Source: Sporosarcina sp. FSL K6-1522 (GTDB taxonomy: Bacteria; Bacillota; Bacilli; Bacillales_A; Planococcaceae). From it: a DNA stretch of 64,000 nucleotides. The notes under the pieces are model-generated. The model saw only the letters and a list, made by a program, of their open reading frames with translations. It made no database searches and had not been told where the DNA came from. Position numbers and translations under genes: made by a program. Below, piece by piece: positions 42,360 to 51,162 of the stretch. The stretch is taken from NCBI RefSeq assembly GCF_038622445.1, contig NZ_CP152019.1, positions 124,001 through 188,000 on the forward strand, written 5' to 3'. Numbering within the stretch: position 1 is the first letter of the stretch; each line of letters starts with the position of its first letter.

Positions 42360-42383
42360 AATAATCAGCTCCTTACATGTGGT

Positions 42384-43862
42384 TTAATCCGTGTCAATTT
42401 GCGCCCGTTGCAATTTCCCACTGTAATCCACGTAAATGCTCTTCCACTCTGTGAAAACGTCAAGTGCCGCCACACCAGAATCTCGATGGCCATTCCCTGT
42501 TCCTTTTGTCCCGCCAAATGGCAGATGGATTTCAGCACCCGTTGTCCCCGCATTAACATAGACAATACCGGTATCCAAATCGCGTTGTGCACGAAACACC
42601 TGATTGACATCACGTGAGAAGATGGAGCTGGAAAGCCCATATTTAACACTATTGTTCACTTCAATCGCTTCATCCAAGCTGTCCACTTCAATGAGCGACA
42701 CAACTGGCCCAAAAATCTCTTCTTGCGCGAGGCGACTATCCCATTTCACATCCGTAAACAATGTCGGTTCGAAGTAATGACCTTGCGCAAATGCCCCGTC
42801 AGCCAAGACATTTCCGCCTGCCAATAGCTTCGCACCTTCTTCTTGACCAATGCCTACGTAATGCTGAATTTTCTCCAACGCTTGTCGATTAATGACCGGT
42901 CCAATCTTCACCGACTCGTCCAAGCCATTCCCAATGGATAAGCCCTGCATCGCCGCTACAAGCTTTTGCTCAAGCTCCTTCTTCACATCTGTGTGCACAA
43001 TGACACGACTACATGCCGTACAACGCTGACCCGCCGTACCAAATGCACTCCATAAAACACCTTCAACAGCAAGGTCAATATCCGCATCGTCCATCACAAT
43101 GACCGCATTTTTACCACCCATTTCAAGCGATACCTTTTTCAAATGACGTCCACCCGCCTCTGCCACATGACGCCCCGTCTCCGTAGATCCCGTGAATGAA
43201 ATAACGCGCACATCAGGATGCTCAATCATCGCTGTGCCCACTTCTGAGCCAGCGCCAAAAACAATATTCGCCACGCCCGCTGGAATGCCAGCTTCTTCAA
43301 AGATCAGCGCCATTTCATACGCCATCATCGGCGTTTCCGTCGCAGGTTTCCAAACAAATGTATTGCCCGCCACAATTGCCGGGAACGATTTCCATGTCGC
43401 AATCGCCACTGGAAAGTTCCAAGGGGTGATGAGTCCAACAACCCCAATCGGCGCACGGACACTCATCGCAAATTTATCTTGTAATTCAGATGGCACGGTT
43501 TCTCCAAACAGTCGACGTCCTTCTCCAGCCATATAGAGCGCCATGTCGATGCCCTCTTGCACTTCGCCGCGTGCCTCTTCAATGACTTTTCCCATTTCTT
43601 TCGTTAAGACTTGCGACAAATGCTCTTTTTTATCTTTCATTAAACGTCCAATGTCATACAAATAATCCGCACGTTTCGGTGCAGGGACAAGCGCCCATTT
43701 TTTTTGCGCTTCTTTCGCTGCTTGCACTGCCAAATCTACGTCTTCCTTTGTCGATAACCTCACTTGTGCCAACACTTCACCGTTCGCTGGATTTGTCACC
43801 GCTGTGTAATTTGCTCCCGCAGTCTCCTGCCATGAACCTCCGATATAGTTGTTCAATTGCAT
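42384..43862 (-). CDS. Aldehyde dehydrogenase, probable aminoadipate-semialdehyde dehydrogenase
   Basis: This 492-residue protein has ALDH motifs TPWNFPVAIATWK, FTGSTETGRH, catalytic Glu in LEMGGKNAV and catalytic Cys in TAGQRCTACSR. The AGQRCTACSR form and INAGTTGAEIHLPFGG-like end (NAGTTGAEIHLPFGGTKGTG) occur in the ALDH7/piperideine-6-carboxylate group. As the first gene before lysDH, it most likely oxidises allysine to 2-aminoadipate. RBS AAAGGGGAC is 11 nt from ATG. Confidence 0.8.
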   Translation of the reverse strand: MQLNNYIGGSWQETAGANYTAVTNPANGEVLAQVRLSTKEDVDLAVQAAKEAQKKWALVPAPKRADYLYDIGRLMKDKKEHLSQVLTKEMGKVIEEARGEVQEGIDMALYMAGEGRRLFGETVPSELQDKFAMSVRAPIGVVGLITPWNFPVAIATWKSFPAIVAGNTFVWKPATETPMMAYEMALIFEEAGIPAGVANIVFGAGSEVGTAMIEHPDVRVISFTGSTETGRHVAEAGGRHLKKVSLEMGGKNAVIVMDDADIDLAVEGVLWSAFGTAGQRCTACSRVIVHTDVKKELEQKLVAAMQGLSIGNGLDESVKIGPVINRQALEKIQHYVGIGQEEGAKLLAGGNVLADGAFAQGHYFEPTLFTDVKWDSRLAQEEIFGPVVSLIEVDSLDEAIEVNNSVKYGLSSSIFSRDVNQVFRAQRDLDTGIVYVNAGTTGAEIHLPFGGTKGTGNGHRDSGVAALDVFTEWKSIYVDYSGKLQRAQIDTD

Positions 43863-44111
43863 TGCAACATGTCCCCTTTCCGTAGTTACTGTTATTTAAT
43901 TATTTCGACATATACAGTAAAATTCCTGCCATACAGAAAGCCCTACACCGAGGTATCCCCCAATGCAGAGCTCTTATTTTATCTATATGTTTCTGTATCT
44001 TCTTTCATGACAACCTATTTCAAAACCAAATGTAGAATGTTTCTTCAACCAGTTGGTCATTGCGCCCAATCATGCACTACATGCTCTTTATATTTTTACT
44101 ACACTAAAAAT
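43863..44111. other. Leader region of the lysine operon
   Basis: About 250 nt between the ALDH start and repeat copy C. No clear terminator or riboswitch block is recognised; the operon promoter must lie here or beyond copy C. Confidence 0.35.
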
Positions 44112-44321
44112 CAATTACGACTCGGCGTAATTGCGTCCAGATTTTTTCAAGCTTGGGGCCTACAGGCTGTTGGTCATGCTGGCGGTGCCAATCGAACTGC
44201 GAAGGATTCGATTGGCCGTGTTTCGGCGCTTTTTGCAGAAATTAAGGCACCTTTCTTTGGACGTGGCGACCTTAGCCTGCGTACCTCTATCGTTCAGCCC
44301 GCGTTTGAACACCCACTGAAC
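44112..44321 (-). repeat. Dispersed intergenic repeat, copy C (long form, diverged 3' part)
   Basis: It begins CAATTACGAC-TC-GGCGTAATTG and GCGTCCAGATTTTTTCAAGCTTG (in parts), then follows copy D through CAATCGAAC...GGATTCGATTGG, TGCAGAAATTAAGGCACCT and the GTTCAGCC...CTGAAC hairpin. The AAATCTGTGACATCCGCC block is lost or diverged. An open plus-strand frame of about 200 codons crosses it without an RBS and is not called. Confidence 0.7.
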
Positions 44322-44345
44322 AGAAAAACAAAACCGCATTCATCT

Positions 44346-44374
44346 CGCCACCTATCGAGGTGGGCGTTTTCTGT
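44346..44374 (+). other. Terminator-like hairpin
   Basis: CCACCT-ATCG-AGGTGG followed by GCGTTTT on the plus strand. No plus-strand gene ends here. Confidence 0.4.
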
Positions 44375-44419
44375 AGCTGACGCTTCGCTTTTAGTACAAA
44401 AAGATTTGCTGAATGAAGA

Positions 44420-44459
44420 TAAAAAACTCCGCAGAGACGGTATTGTCCCATACGGAGTT
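44420..44459 (-). terminator. Terminator of the DHA2 transporter gene
   Basis: AACTCCG pairs with CGGAGTT and TTTTTATC follows on the minus strand. Confidence 0.8.
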
Positions 44460-44464
44460 ATACG

Positions 44465-45973
44465 TTAGTTTTTACTTTCCTGTGCCTTATCAACCGGCAA
44501 ATCATTCTTCTCTGGCACAACCCGTTTCACAAAGAGCGTTAAAATCAAGGCAACAACAGCGACAACCGTGGAAATGAAGAAAGCGTAGTTGACTCCATCG
44601 AGCATGGCTTGCGTTTCAATTCCTTGTTGCAATGCCGCAAGACCTTCACTCGTTGTCGGTGTAGTACCAGATGTAGCCGCCTTCGCAGCTAACTCCGCGC
44701 CGGAACTTTCCATTCGCTTCGTCATGATTGTTAAAAGAATCGCTGTACCAATTGCACCCGAAACTTGTTGCAACGTATTATTCATAGCCGTACCATGTGG
44801 ATTCGACTGCATCGGTAATTGATTCAAACCATTTGTCATAATCGGCATGGATACAAGCGAAATACCGAACATCCGAATCGTATACAGCATCATAATGTAA
44901 TAATAACCAGAATCGAGACCTAGTCTACTCAAATAGAACGTTGTGATAATTGTAATAGAAAGCCCAATAACCGCCATCGCGCGCGCTCCATATTTATCGA
45001 ACAGCCTACCGGTAATCGGCGACATGAGCCCCATTAATATCGCACCTGGAAGCATCAAAATCCCTGCCTCAAATGGCGCGATGCCTCGCACATTTTGCAC
45101 GTAAAGCGGCGTCAAAATCATCGCGGAGAACATCGCAACAGATAGAACGATTGAAATAACAGATGCTAGTGCGAACATCGGATATTTATAAATCCTGAAG
45201 TCAAGCATTGGATCATCCATGCGCAATTGGCGGATAATGAACGCCACAAGCGCGATAGCCCCAATGATAATTGTTCCATACACCAGTGGTGACGTCCAGC
45301 CCTTATCTCCCGCAGAACTGAATCCGTACAGCAGACCTCCGAAACCGATACTCGACAACACGAGTGAAAAAATATCCAGTTTCACATCACGGTTTGGTGT
45401 AATATTACGCAGTTTGAAAAACGCATAAATGAGCGTCAATACTGCGAATGGTAACACGATAACAAAAAGTGTACGCCATGAGTAATGTTCAACAACCCAA
45501 CCGGATAGTGTCGGACCAATTGCTGGCGCCGTGAACATGACCAATCCGAATATCCCCATTGCCGTTCCGCGACGCTCAATCGGGAAGGCCGTTAACATAA
45601 TGTTCATCAGTAGTGGTACCATCATTGCAGAACCCGATGCCTGAATCATGCGAGCCGCAATGAGTAAGCCGAATGTCGGTGTAATGACTGCTAAAAACGT
45701 ACCGAGTGCAAACAGCGTCATTGCTGTTAAAAATAATTTACGGTTTGTAAACTTTTGTACGAAGAATGCACTCGCTGGAATCATAATCCCGTTTACGAGC
45801 ATATATCCCGTTGTTAACCACTGAACTTCGGACGGCTTCACTGCGAATTCCGTCATAATTGTCGGCAACGCAACGTTTAACAATGTATTGTTTAGAAAAG
45901 CTACGAATGTTCCTATAAATAGAATCGCAATCATGCCATAAGGCGGTTTGTCGTGCAGTTTTTGAATATCCAT
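44465..45973 (-). CDS. DHA2-family MFS drug efflux transporter (EmrB/QacA, LmrB-like)
   Basis: This 502-residue protein starts MDIQKLHDKPPYGMIAILFI behind GGAGGAATAAG. It has about fourteen helices, the DHA2 pattern FLNNTLLNVALPTIM, LTTGYMLVNGIMIP, motif A-like FTNRKL, and motif C APAIGPTLSGW. It is divergent from a long TetR-type regulator, an arrangement like lmrA-lmrB of B. subtilis. It probably exports lipophilic or cationic drugs using the proton gradient. Confidence 0.88.
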   Translation of the reverse strand: MDIQKLHDKPPYGMIAILFIGTFVAFLNNTLLNVALPTIMTEFAVKPSEVQWLTTGYMLVNGIMIPASAFFVQKFTNRKLFLTAMTLFALGTFLAVITPTFGLLIAARMIQASGSAMMVPLLMNIMLTAFPIERRGTAMGIFGLVMFTAPAIGPTLSGWVVEHYSWRTLFVIVLPFAVLTLIYAFFKLRNITPNRDVKLDIFSLVLSSIGFGGLLYGFSSAGDKGWTSPLVYGTIIIGAIALVAFIIRQLRMDDPMLDFRIYKYPMFALASVISIVLSVAMFSAMILTPLYVQNVRGIAPFEAGILMLPGAILMGLMSPITGRLFDKYGARAMAVIGLSITIITTFYLSRLGLDSGYYYIMMLYTIRMFGISLVSMPIMTNGLNQLPMQSNPHGTAMNNTLQQVSGAIGTAILLTIMTKRMESSGAELAAKAATSGTTPTTSEGLAALQQGIETQAMLDGVNYAFFISTVVAVVALILTLFVKRVVPEKNDLPVDKAQESKN

Positions 45974-46024
45974 CTTATTCCTCCATTTACTACGAAACGC
46001 TACAATTTATACTCTCTGTACATC

Positions 46025-46164
46025 CTGTTAAACAGTTTATACCTACAGTCCAAATTTAGCAACTAACGAAATCGCTTTCATGTAAAAAAGTTTTATTTCA
46101 TTGATATAACAAGCTTTTTGAGATACTATAACAAATGAACTAATGGTATAAAACAATGATCATT
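46025..46164. promoter_or_regulatory. Divergent promoter region with two short palindromes
   Basis: CTGTTAAACAG (46025-46035) and AATGATCATT (46155-46164) are palindromes between the efflux pump and TetR genes. Either could be an operator, but they do not match each other. Confidence 0.3.
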
Positions 46165-46219
46165 CCTTTGATTATAGCAACCAATGCCACTCGTCACTCT
46201 AGAGGATAAAGGTGATTCT

Positions 46220-47119
46220 ATGAATGAACGTAAACGTCAAGTTTTACTAATTGCCCAACGACTTTTTGCAGAAAAAGGCTTTACTGCTACATCTGTACAA
46301 GATATTTTAGACGAATCCCAAATTTCTAAAGGGACTTTTTATAATTATTTCACATCCAAAAATGAATGCCTTCTAGTCATGCTTGAATATGCCTATGATG
46401 AGGCGATTATTAAAAGAAGAGAACTGTTAATCGGTCAAGACATTCAAGATAAAAACATCTTGTCGCAACAAATTGTTGTGCGCATGCAAATCAATCGTGA
46501 ACATAATCTGTTACCGATTTACGAATCTATCTTTCACTCCGGCGACGTCGATCTCAGATCCTTCATCATTAAGCAACATTTCTTAGAAATTTCTTGGTTG
46601 GCAGGCCGACTCGTTGATGTTTATGGCAAGGAAGCAACACCTTATGCGCCAGACTGCGCGGTCATCCTAATGGGAATGATTCAGCATCTGATGCATTTTG
46701 GATCAGCAAGTCCAACAGGAAAAGTCGACCTGAATCGTCTTGTCCATTTCACAACAAGACGTATTGATGCGATTATTCGTGACACGATTAAATCGAATGA
46801 TATTCTAATCGGAACAGATTTATTTCTCGATCTCCCTCCCAAAGCTGAGCCGCCAGCCGACGCGAAGAATGTTTTACATGTCCAACTAGGGAAGTTTCTT
46901 GCAAATCTGACGGATGACGCAAACGCCAATGGAGTTCAATATGCAGAATTTCTATTGGATGAAATCAGTGCCGACCAACCTAGAGTCTTCCTATTAGAAA
47001 TCATTGCGCGCTCCTTCCATGAATCATTTACGAATACTCGCTATGAACCTGAAGTACGGGAAATCATTGCAGTGCTATGGAGCTATGTTGATACTTTAAA
47101 GAAAAAAGATTTTCATTGA
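46220..47119 (+). CDS. TetR/AcrR-family regulator of long type
   Basis: This 299-residue protein starts at ATG 46220 (MNERKRQVLLIAQRLFAEKG) behind AAAGGTGA. The N-terminal HTH reads ATSVQDILDESQISKGTFYNYFTSK (in parts). At about 300 residues it is roughly 100 longer than usual TetR proteins, with an extra C-terminal helical region (from about residue 200, e.g. LDEISADQPRVFLLEIIARS). It is divergent from the DHA2 efflux pump and is its likely regulator. Confidence 0.85.
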   Translation: MNERKRQVLLIAQRLFAEKGFTATSVQDILDESQISKGTFYNYFTSKNECLLVMLEYAYDEAIIKRRELLIGQDIQDKNILSQQIVVRMQINREHNLLPIYESIFHSGDVDLRSFIIKQHFLEISWLAGRLVDVYGKEATPYAPDCAVILMGMIQHLMHFGSASPTGKVDLNRLVHFTTRRIDAIIRDTIKSNDILIGTDLFLDLPPKAEPPADAKNVLHVQLGKFLANLTDDANANGVQYAEFLLDEISADQPRVFLLEIIARSFHESFTNTRYEPEVREIIAVLWSYVDTLKKKDFH

Positions 47120-47186
47120 AACTTTGTCCATGCTAAAACGTATGGTTAACTAGCAAATAAAATAAGATGAGGAGGAGTCAGAACAG

Positions 47187-47987
47187 ATGAATAATCACGA
47201 AATTGACTACAAACTATACGGAGATGACATGCAATTCGTGGAGGTGGAGCTTGACCCACAAGAAACGGTCGTAGCAGAAGCAGGTGCTTTGATGATGATG
47301 GAAGATGGTATCAAAATGGAAACCATTTTTGGGGACGGTTCGAAGTCATCCGGCGCCGGTGGACTCATGGGGAAACTGATGGGTGCAGGGAAGCGAATTA
47401 TTACCGGAGAAAGCCTATTTATGACGATGTTCACCAATGATGGTGTTGGGAAAAAGCACGTCTACTTCGCATCACCTTATCCAGGGAAAATTATTCCAAT
47501 GGATCTTAGCCAATACCGCGGTAAAATTATCTGCCAGAAAGATGCTTTTCTTGCCGCAGCGAAAGGCGTTTCCATCGGCATCGAATTTCAACGAAAAATT
47601 GGCGCCGGCTTTTTCGGTGGTGAAGGCTTTATCATGCAAAAGCTTGAAGGCGACGGCATGGCGTTCGTTCATGCAGGCGGTACCATCATCGAGTACAAGC
47701 TCGATCCGGGTGAAGTTTTGCGTGTTGACACAGGCTGTCTTGTAGCGATGACGCAAGAAGTCAATTACGATATTGAAATGGTTAAAGGCGTGAAAACCGC
47801 ATTATTCGGTGGCGAAGGACTATTTTTCGCTACACTCAAAGGCCCAGGAACCGTTTGGATTCAATCACTACCATTCTCCAGACTGGCGAGCCGTGTATTT
47901 GCGGCTGCACCACAAGGCGGCGGAAAATCAGTTGGCGAAGGTAGCGTAACAGGTGGATTATTTGATTTACTAGGCGGGAAATCCTAA
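47187..47987 (+). CDS. TIGR00266/AIM24-family protein
   Basis: This 266-residue protein starts [20 protein letters not shown] behind GAGGAGTC. It shows [69 protein letters not shown] and [25 protein letters not shown] (read in parts), all typical of the TIGR00266 branch of AIM24 proteins. The C-terminus is glycine-rich ([11 protein letters not shown]). The function is unknown. A perfect terminator follows. Confidence 0.88.
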   Translation: MNNHEIDYKLYGDDMQFVEVELDPQETVVAEAGALMMMEDGIKMETIFGDGSKSSGAGGLMGKLMGAGKRIITGESLFMTMFTNDGVGKKHVYFASPYPGKIIPMDLSQYRGKIICQKDAFLAAAKGVSIGIEFQRKIGAGFFGGEGFIMQKLEGDGMAFVHAGGTIIEYKLDPGEVLRVDTGCLVAMTQEVNYDIEMVKGVKTALFGGEGLFFATLKGPGTVWIQSLPFSRLASRVFAAAPQGGGKSVGEGSVTGGLFDLLGGKS

Positions 47988-47992
47988 GTTGG

Positions 47993-48024
47993 TGTCACCC
48001 TATTTTTATAGGGTGACATTTTTT
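47993..48024 (+). terminator. Rho-independent terminator
   Basis: TGTCACCCTAT pairs with ATAGGGTGACA (11 bp) around TTT, followed by six T. Confidence 0.95.
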
Positions 48025-48048
48025 GTTGTGTGAAACACCGTTTCCTTT

Positions 48049-48100
48049 CGCGCAATAGCAGCGATGAAACGCGCAATAGCGACGACGAAACGCGCAATAT
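48049..48100. repeat. 21-bp tandem repeat (two full units and a partial third)
   Basis: Units start at 48049, 48070 and 48091. Each begins CGCGCAATAGC and ends GACGAAA or GATGAAA. The unit is half the length of the 42-bp repeat at 3.5 kb and also GCGCA-rich. It lies between two terminators. Confidence 0.75.
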
Positions 48101-48146
48101 ATCAGGCATCCTAGACATTTGCTCGTGTCTTACACCCTTCCCAATT

Positions 48147-48190
48147 ACAAAAAACGTGCTAACAGCTCATTTCTCATCTGTTAGCACGTT
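48147..48190 (-). terminator. Terminator of the SEC-C protein gene
   Basis: AACGTGCTAACAG pairs perfectly with CTGTTAGCACGTT and is followed by six T on the minus strand. Confidence 0.92.
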
Positions 48191-48195
48191 CGCCT

Positions 48196-50022
48196 TTATC
48201 GATTCACACCATTCAACAACAACCAAATATACCTCGCTTCCGCTTCACCGCCTGGCTGCATCTCTTCATACTTCGGGTAAGCAATCGTCTTCGACTTGAA
48301 TGTCAGCAAATTGATGACATGACTATTTGCTTTGGCAGCCAGTTTCAACATCGCATCCGCTTCCTGCGATTGGCCTTCTGATGCTTCCATTTCCAATTTC
48401 CAATCTAAGTATAAGTACGTCGCATCGTGCTGCGACCCTTTTTCGTAGCGCACCATAATTTCTGCCGCCTCATGATAACGACCAGCATGGATAAGCGAAG
48501 CAACTGCCTCGTACCTCGCTCCCTGATTGTCATTCCAATTCAACTTTACTAAATCCAAAAACATCCCTGCTGCTTCATGGTACTCTCCCTGTACGAATAG
48601 ATGAACCCCATAAGCGAAGGCCGCTCGCATGAATGGTCGATTCGGAATGTTTTGCCACGGGTTTTCTCCCGGTTCAAACGACTTGCTCGCCTGCTGAATG
48701 GCTTGTTCATATAAAGTCGATGCGACTTCAGCATCCTGTTCAATTTCCGCTTGCAGCAATAGCACGTCTGGTGTTTTTGCATCTATTTCCCTCGCGCGTT
48801 CAGCCAAGCTTCTACGCTCTTCTTCCGACACTGCAGCATAAGCTTCATACGCTAAAAGCTGCGCGCGGCCTTCCGCCACATTCGGTTTCCGCTCCAGTTG
48901 TACAACACCTGCTGTCGTCATTGATGTTTCCCACAGTGCTTTTTCAGATGGCTTCGGATCAGTCCCGATATCATACACTTGCGCAGCTACCGGCTCGTCC
49001 CCGCTATTCATCATGTCCGTATACAGTGCACCTAATTGCTCTGCATGCAAAGCCATCCCCTCATGCGTCGCCCCATATTGCTGCACGATAGTGTCCTCTT
49101 CTAATCCAGTCCCCTGAACCACACCGATTTGAATACCTGTTTTCACAACAGCGGCTAGAAAATCGGCTTCAACATGGACCTCTTCATTGTGATTCATGAA
49201 ATAAGCCACAACAAGTTTGTGCATAATCTCCCGCGACTCCACCGTCTGTTCGAGCTCACGCAATGTAACATCCATCGCTTTTAGCACCTGCAACTGCTCC
49301 GGCATTAGCACTTCTTCAACAATTTCATTCATCGAGGCCATACTGCGTTTAATCAGCAATTCATAAATATCAAGTGCATGATTCTCTACAAATTGCGTTG
49401 CTGTTTTCTCTGCAACCGCTTCTCGTAACTCCACAAGCGACTTCTTCGTCTGCTTGCTCCATTTCGCTAAAAATAACATCGACGACACAGGCGCAACCGC
49501 ATCTGCTACTTTTCGTGGGTCCCTCAGCACCACACCGAATAATAGCGTTCCAATATCCGTTGGCATGCCTTCATTGCGCGTGACATAATAGTCCTGCTCT
49601 CCAAACAACTTGCGCACCTTCAACATCCCCGATTCAACGCCCGTAATTTCCGCTAGCAACATAAATGGCTCGTCCCACGCTTGTAAAACCGTAGCCACCG
49701 CTTCACGCTTCGCTTGCTTTAACTGTTCTGCTATATATGTACGCCAAACCTCTTTCATATGGATGAATAAATAAAACTCACTCGCCGCTTCTTCAATATT
49801 TTCCTTCTCCCAGCTATCGGTAAGACGGTTCACCCACTCGCGCATCAAACGCATCATAGCGCTTCGATCATCACCTTTTGGGTATTCATCAAAATAAGTA
49901 ATGAGGATTTTATCTAACTCTTCATTCACCAACATTCCAACAAGATCCGTTCCTTTCGATCCACAGCACTTTTTATATTTCTTTCCACTGCCACATGTAC
50001 ACGGGTCATTTCTTCCAATCAT
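48196..50022 (-). CDS. SEC-C zinc-motif protein with TPR-like helical repeats
   Basis: This 608-residue protein starts MIGRNDPCTCGSGKKYKKCC behind AAGGGAG. The N-terminal C-x-C-x8-C-C pattern (residues 8-20) is a SEC-C zinc motif, normally at the C-terminus of SecA and here at the N-terminus. The rest is helical, and the C-terminal third has TPR-like pairs such as AYGVHLFVQGEYHEAAGMFLDLVKL and ASLIHAGRYHEAAEIMVRYEK (read in parts). Such proteins are common in Bacillaceae; the SEC-C motif can bind SecB or ribosomes, but the role here is unknown. Confidence 0.82.
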   Translation of the reverse strand: MIGRNDPCTCGSGKKYKKCCGSKGTDLVGMLVNEELDKILITYFDEYPKGDDRSAMMRLMREWVNRLTDSWEKENIEEAASEFYLFIHMKEVWRTYIAEQLKQAKREAVATVLQAWDEPFMLLAEITGVESGMLKVRKLFGEQDYYVTRNEGMPTDIGTLLFGVVLRDPRKVADAVAPVSSMLFLAKWSKQTKKSLVELREAVAEKTATQFVENHALDIYELLIKRSMASMNEIVEEVLMPEQLQVLKAMDVTLRELEQTVESREIMHKLVVAYFMNHNEEVHVEADFLAAVVKTGIQIGVVQGTGLEEDTIVQQYGATHEGMALHAEQLGALYTDMMNSGDEPVAAQVYDIGTDPKPSEKALWETSMTTAGVVQLERKPNVAEGRAQLLAYEAYAAVSEEERRSLAERAREIDAKTPDVLLLQAEIEQDAEVASTLYEQAIQQASKSFEPGENPWQNIPNRPFMRAAFAYGVHLFVQGEYHEAAGMFLDLVKLNWNDNQGARYEAVASLIHAGRYHEAAEIMVRYEKGSQHDATYLYLDWKLEMEASEGQSQEADAMLKLAAKANSHVINLLTFKSKTIAYPKYEEMQPGGEAEARYIWLLLNGVNR

Positions 50023-50147
50023 TGTATTCGCTCCCTTAGTAATTTTTCATAACCAAATACCCACGCTATATTTATTTATTCAATATATACTAGATAATAC
50101 TTTCTCCTTTCTATCATACTAAATTACTCAATAGAGCAAAGTTTGTT

Positions 50148-51029
50148 TCACTCGAAATAATCTGTTATATTCATTAAAAAAGATCGAATAGCAGGTGAAA
50201 TATAACGATTTTTCATATATGTTAAATAGACTGTCCGCTCCAATTCTGGCGATACAACCGCTCTACTTTTCACTAAACCATCTTGTGGTCCTTGCATGTA
50301 ACTTTCTGGGATAATTGCGATGCCTAGCCCTTCACGAACTAAACTTAATACCGTTTCAAAACGTTCAATTTCAAACTTAATGTTTGGAGTAGCCCCCTCT
50401 GATTCAAACGCCCGTAAAATGTCTTCTCGCGTCTGGAATCCTTTTGCACTCATGATGAAAGGATCGCTTTCCAACTGCTTCAGCGAAATCGCTTCACTGG
50501 CTGCTAATGGATGACTCGTATGGACGACGAGTACGAGCTTTTCATTGTACAAAGGGATTGTTGTAATATCGTCCTCTTTAATAAGCTGGTTTGTAATAAT
50601 AGCGTGTGTTTCATACGTTCTTAATGATTTTTTGACATCCTCTCCACTTAGCACTTCCGTTAACTGAATGCGCATATCTGAAAACTCTTCTTTGTATTGC
50701 ACAATGACTTTTGGCAGCCAATGCTTCACCGATTCAATCATGCCCAGCCGAATTTCCCCTTTGCCACTGCGCTTCACTTCGTCCATTTCCTGTTTCACAA
50801 TGGCTAATTCCAACAATAGATGATTGGCCCTTTTGTATAAAACTTCTCCCGCTTCTGTCAGTCGAATATTTCTTGTATTGCGTTCGATGATTTGAAACCC
50901 TAGCTCCTGTTCCATCGTTTTGATGGTTTTACTTAAGGAGGGCTGCGAAATATGTAACTTCTCTGCCGCTTTTGAAAAGCTCATTTGGTCCACTACCGTA
51001 ACAAAATAATTCAATTTCTTCAGTTCCAT
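50148..51029 (-). CDS. LysR-family transcriptional regulator
   Basis: This 293-residue protein starts at ATG 51029 (MELKKLNYFVTVVDQMSFSK) with GAGATG upstream; an ATG three codons earlier is less well spaced. The HTH is SFSKAAEKLHISQPSLSKTIKTMEQELG (in parts) and the periplasmic-binding-like effector domain covers about 90-293. It is divergent from hutG-gltS. Two LysR-type palindromes lie in the shared promoter region, so it probably activates these genes in response to a histidine- or glutamate-pathway compound. Confidence 0.87.
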   Translation of the reverse strand: MELKKLNYFVTVVDQMSFSKAAEKLHISQPSLSKTIKTMEQELGFQIIERNTRNIRLTEAGEVLYKRANHLLLELAIVKQEMDEVKRSGKGEIRLGMIESVKHWLPKVIVQYKEEFSDMRIQLTEVLSGEDVKKSLRTYETHAIITNQLIKEDDITTIPLYNEKLVLVVHTSHPLAASEAISLKQLESDPFIMSAKGFQTREDILRAFESEGATPNIKFEIERFETVLSLVREGLGIAIIPESYMQGPQDGLVKSRAVVSPELERTVYLTYMKNRYISPAIRSFLMNITDYFE

Positions 51030-51050
51030 TATGATCATCTCTTTTCATTT

Positions 51051-51098
51051 ATAACTAAAAGTTATCCATTTATAATTATTATATATTAGAAATTATAA
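51051..51098. promoter_or_regulatory. LysR-type operator region between the regulator and hutG
   Basis: ATAACTAAAAGTTAT (51051-51065) is a 15-bp palindrome that fits the LysR T-N11-A box. TTATAATT and AATTATAA (51070-51077 and 51091-51098) form a second dyad nearer to hutG. Confidence 0.55.
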
Positions 51099-51162
51099 AT
51101 CGGGGCAGATATACTAAATATAGATTACTTTTTCTGAAAGTTTGGAAAGGATGAGTAAATTG

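Noticed and set aside
43857..44468. Plus-strand ORF of 203 codons
   Set aside because: It crosses repeat copy C and a terminator, lacks an RBS, and its composition does not look coding.
48030..48299. Plus-strand ORF of 89 codons with RNSDDET repeats
   Set aside because: It arises from the 21-bp repeat, crosses a terminator and overlaps the SEC-C gene.
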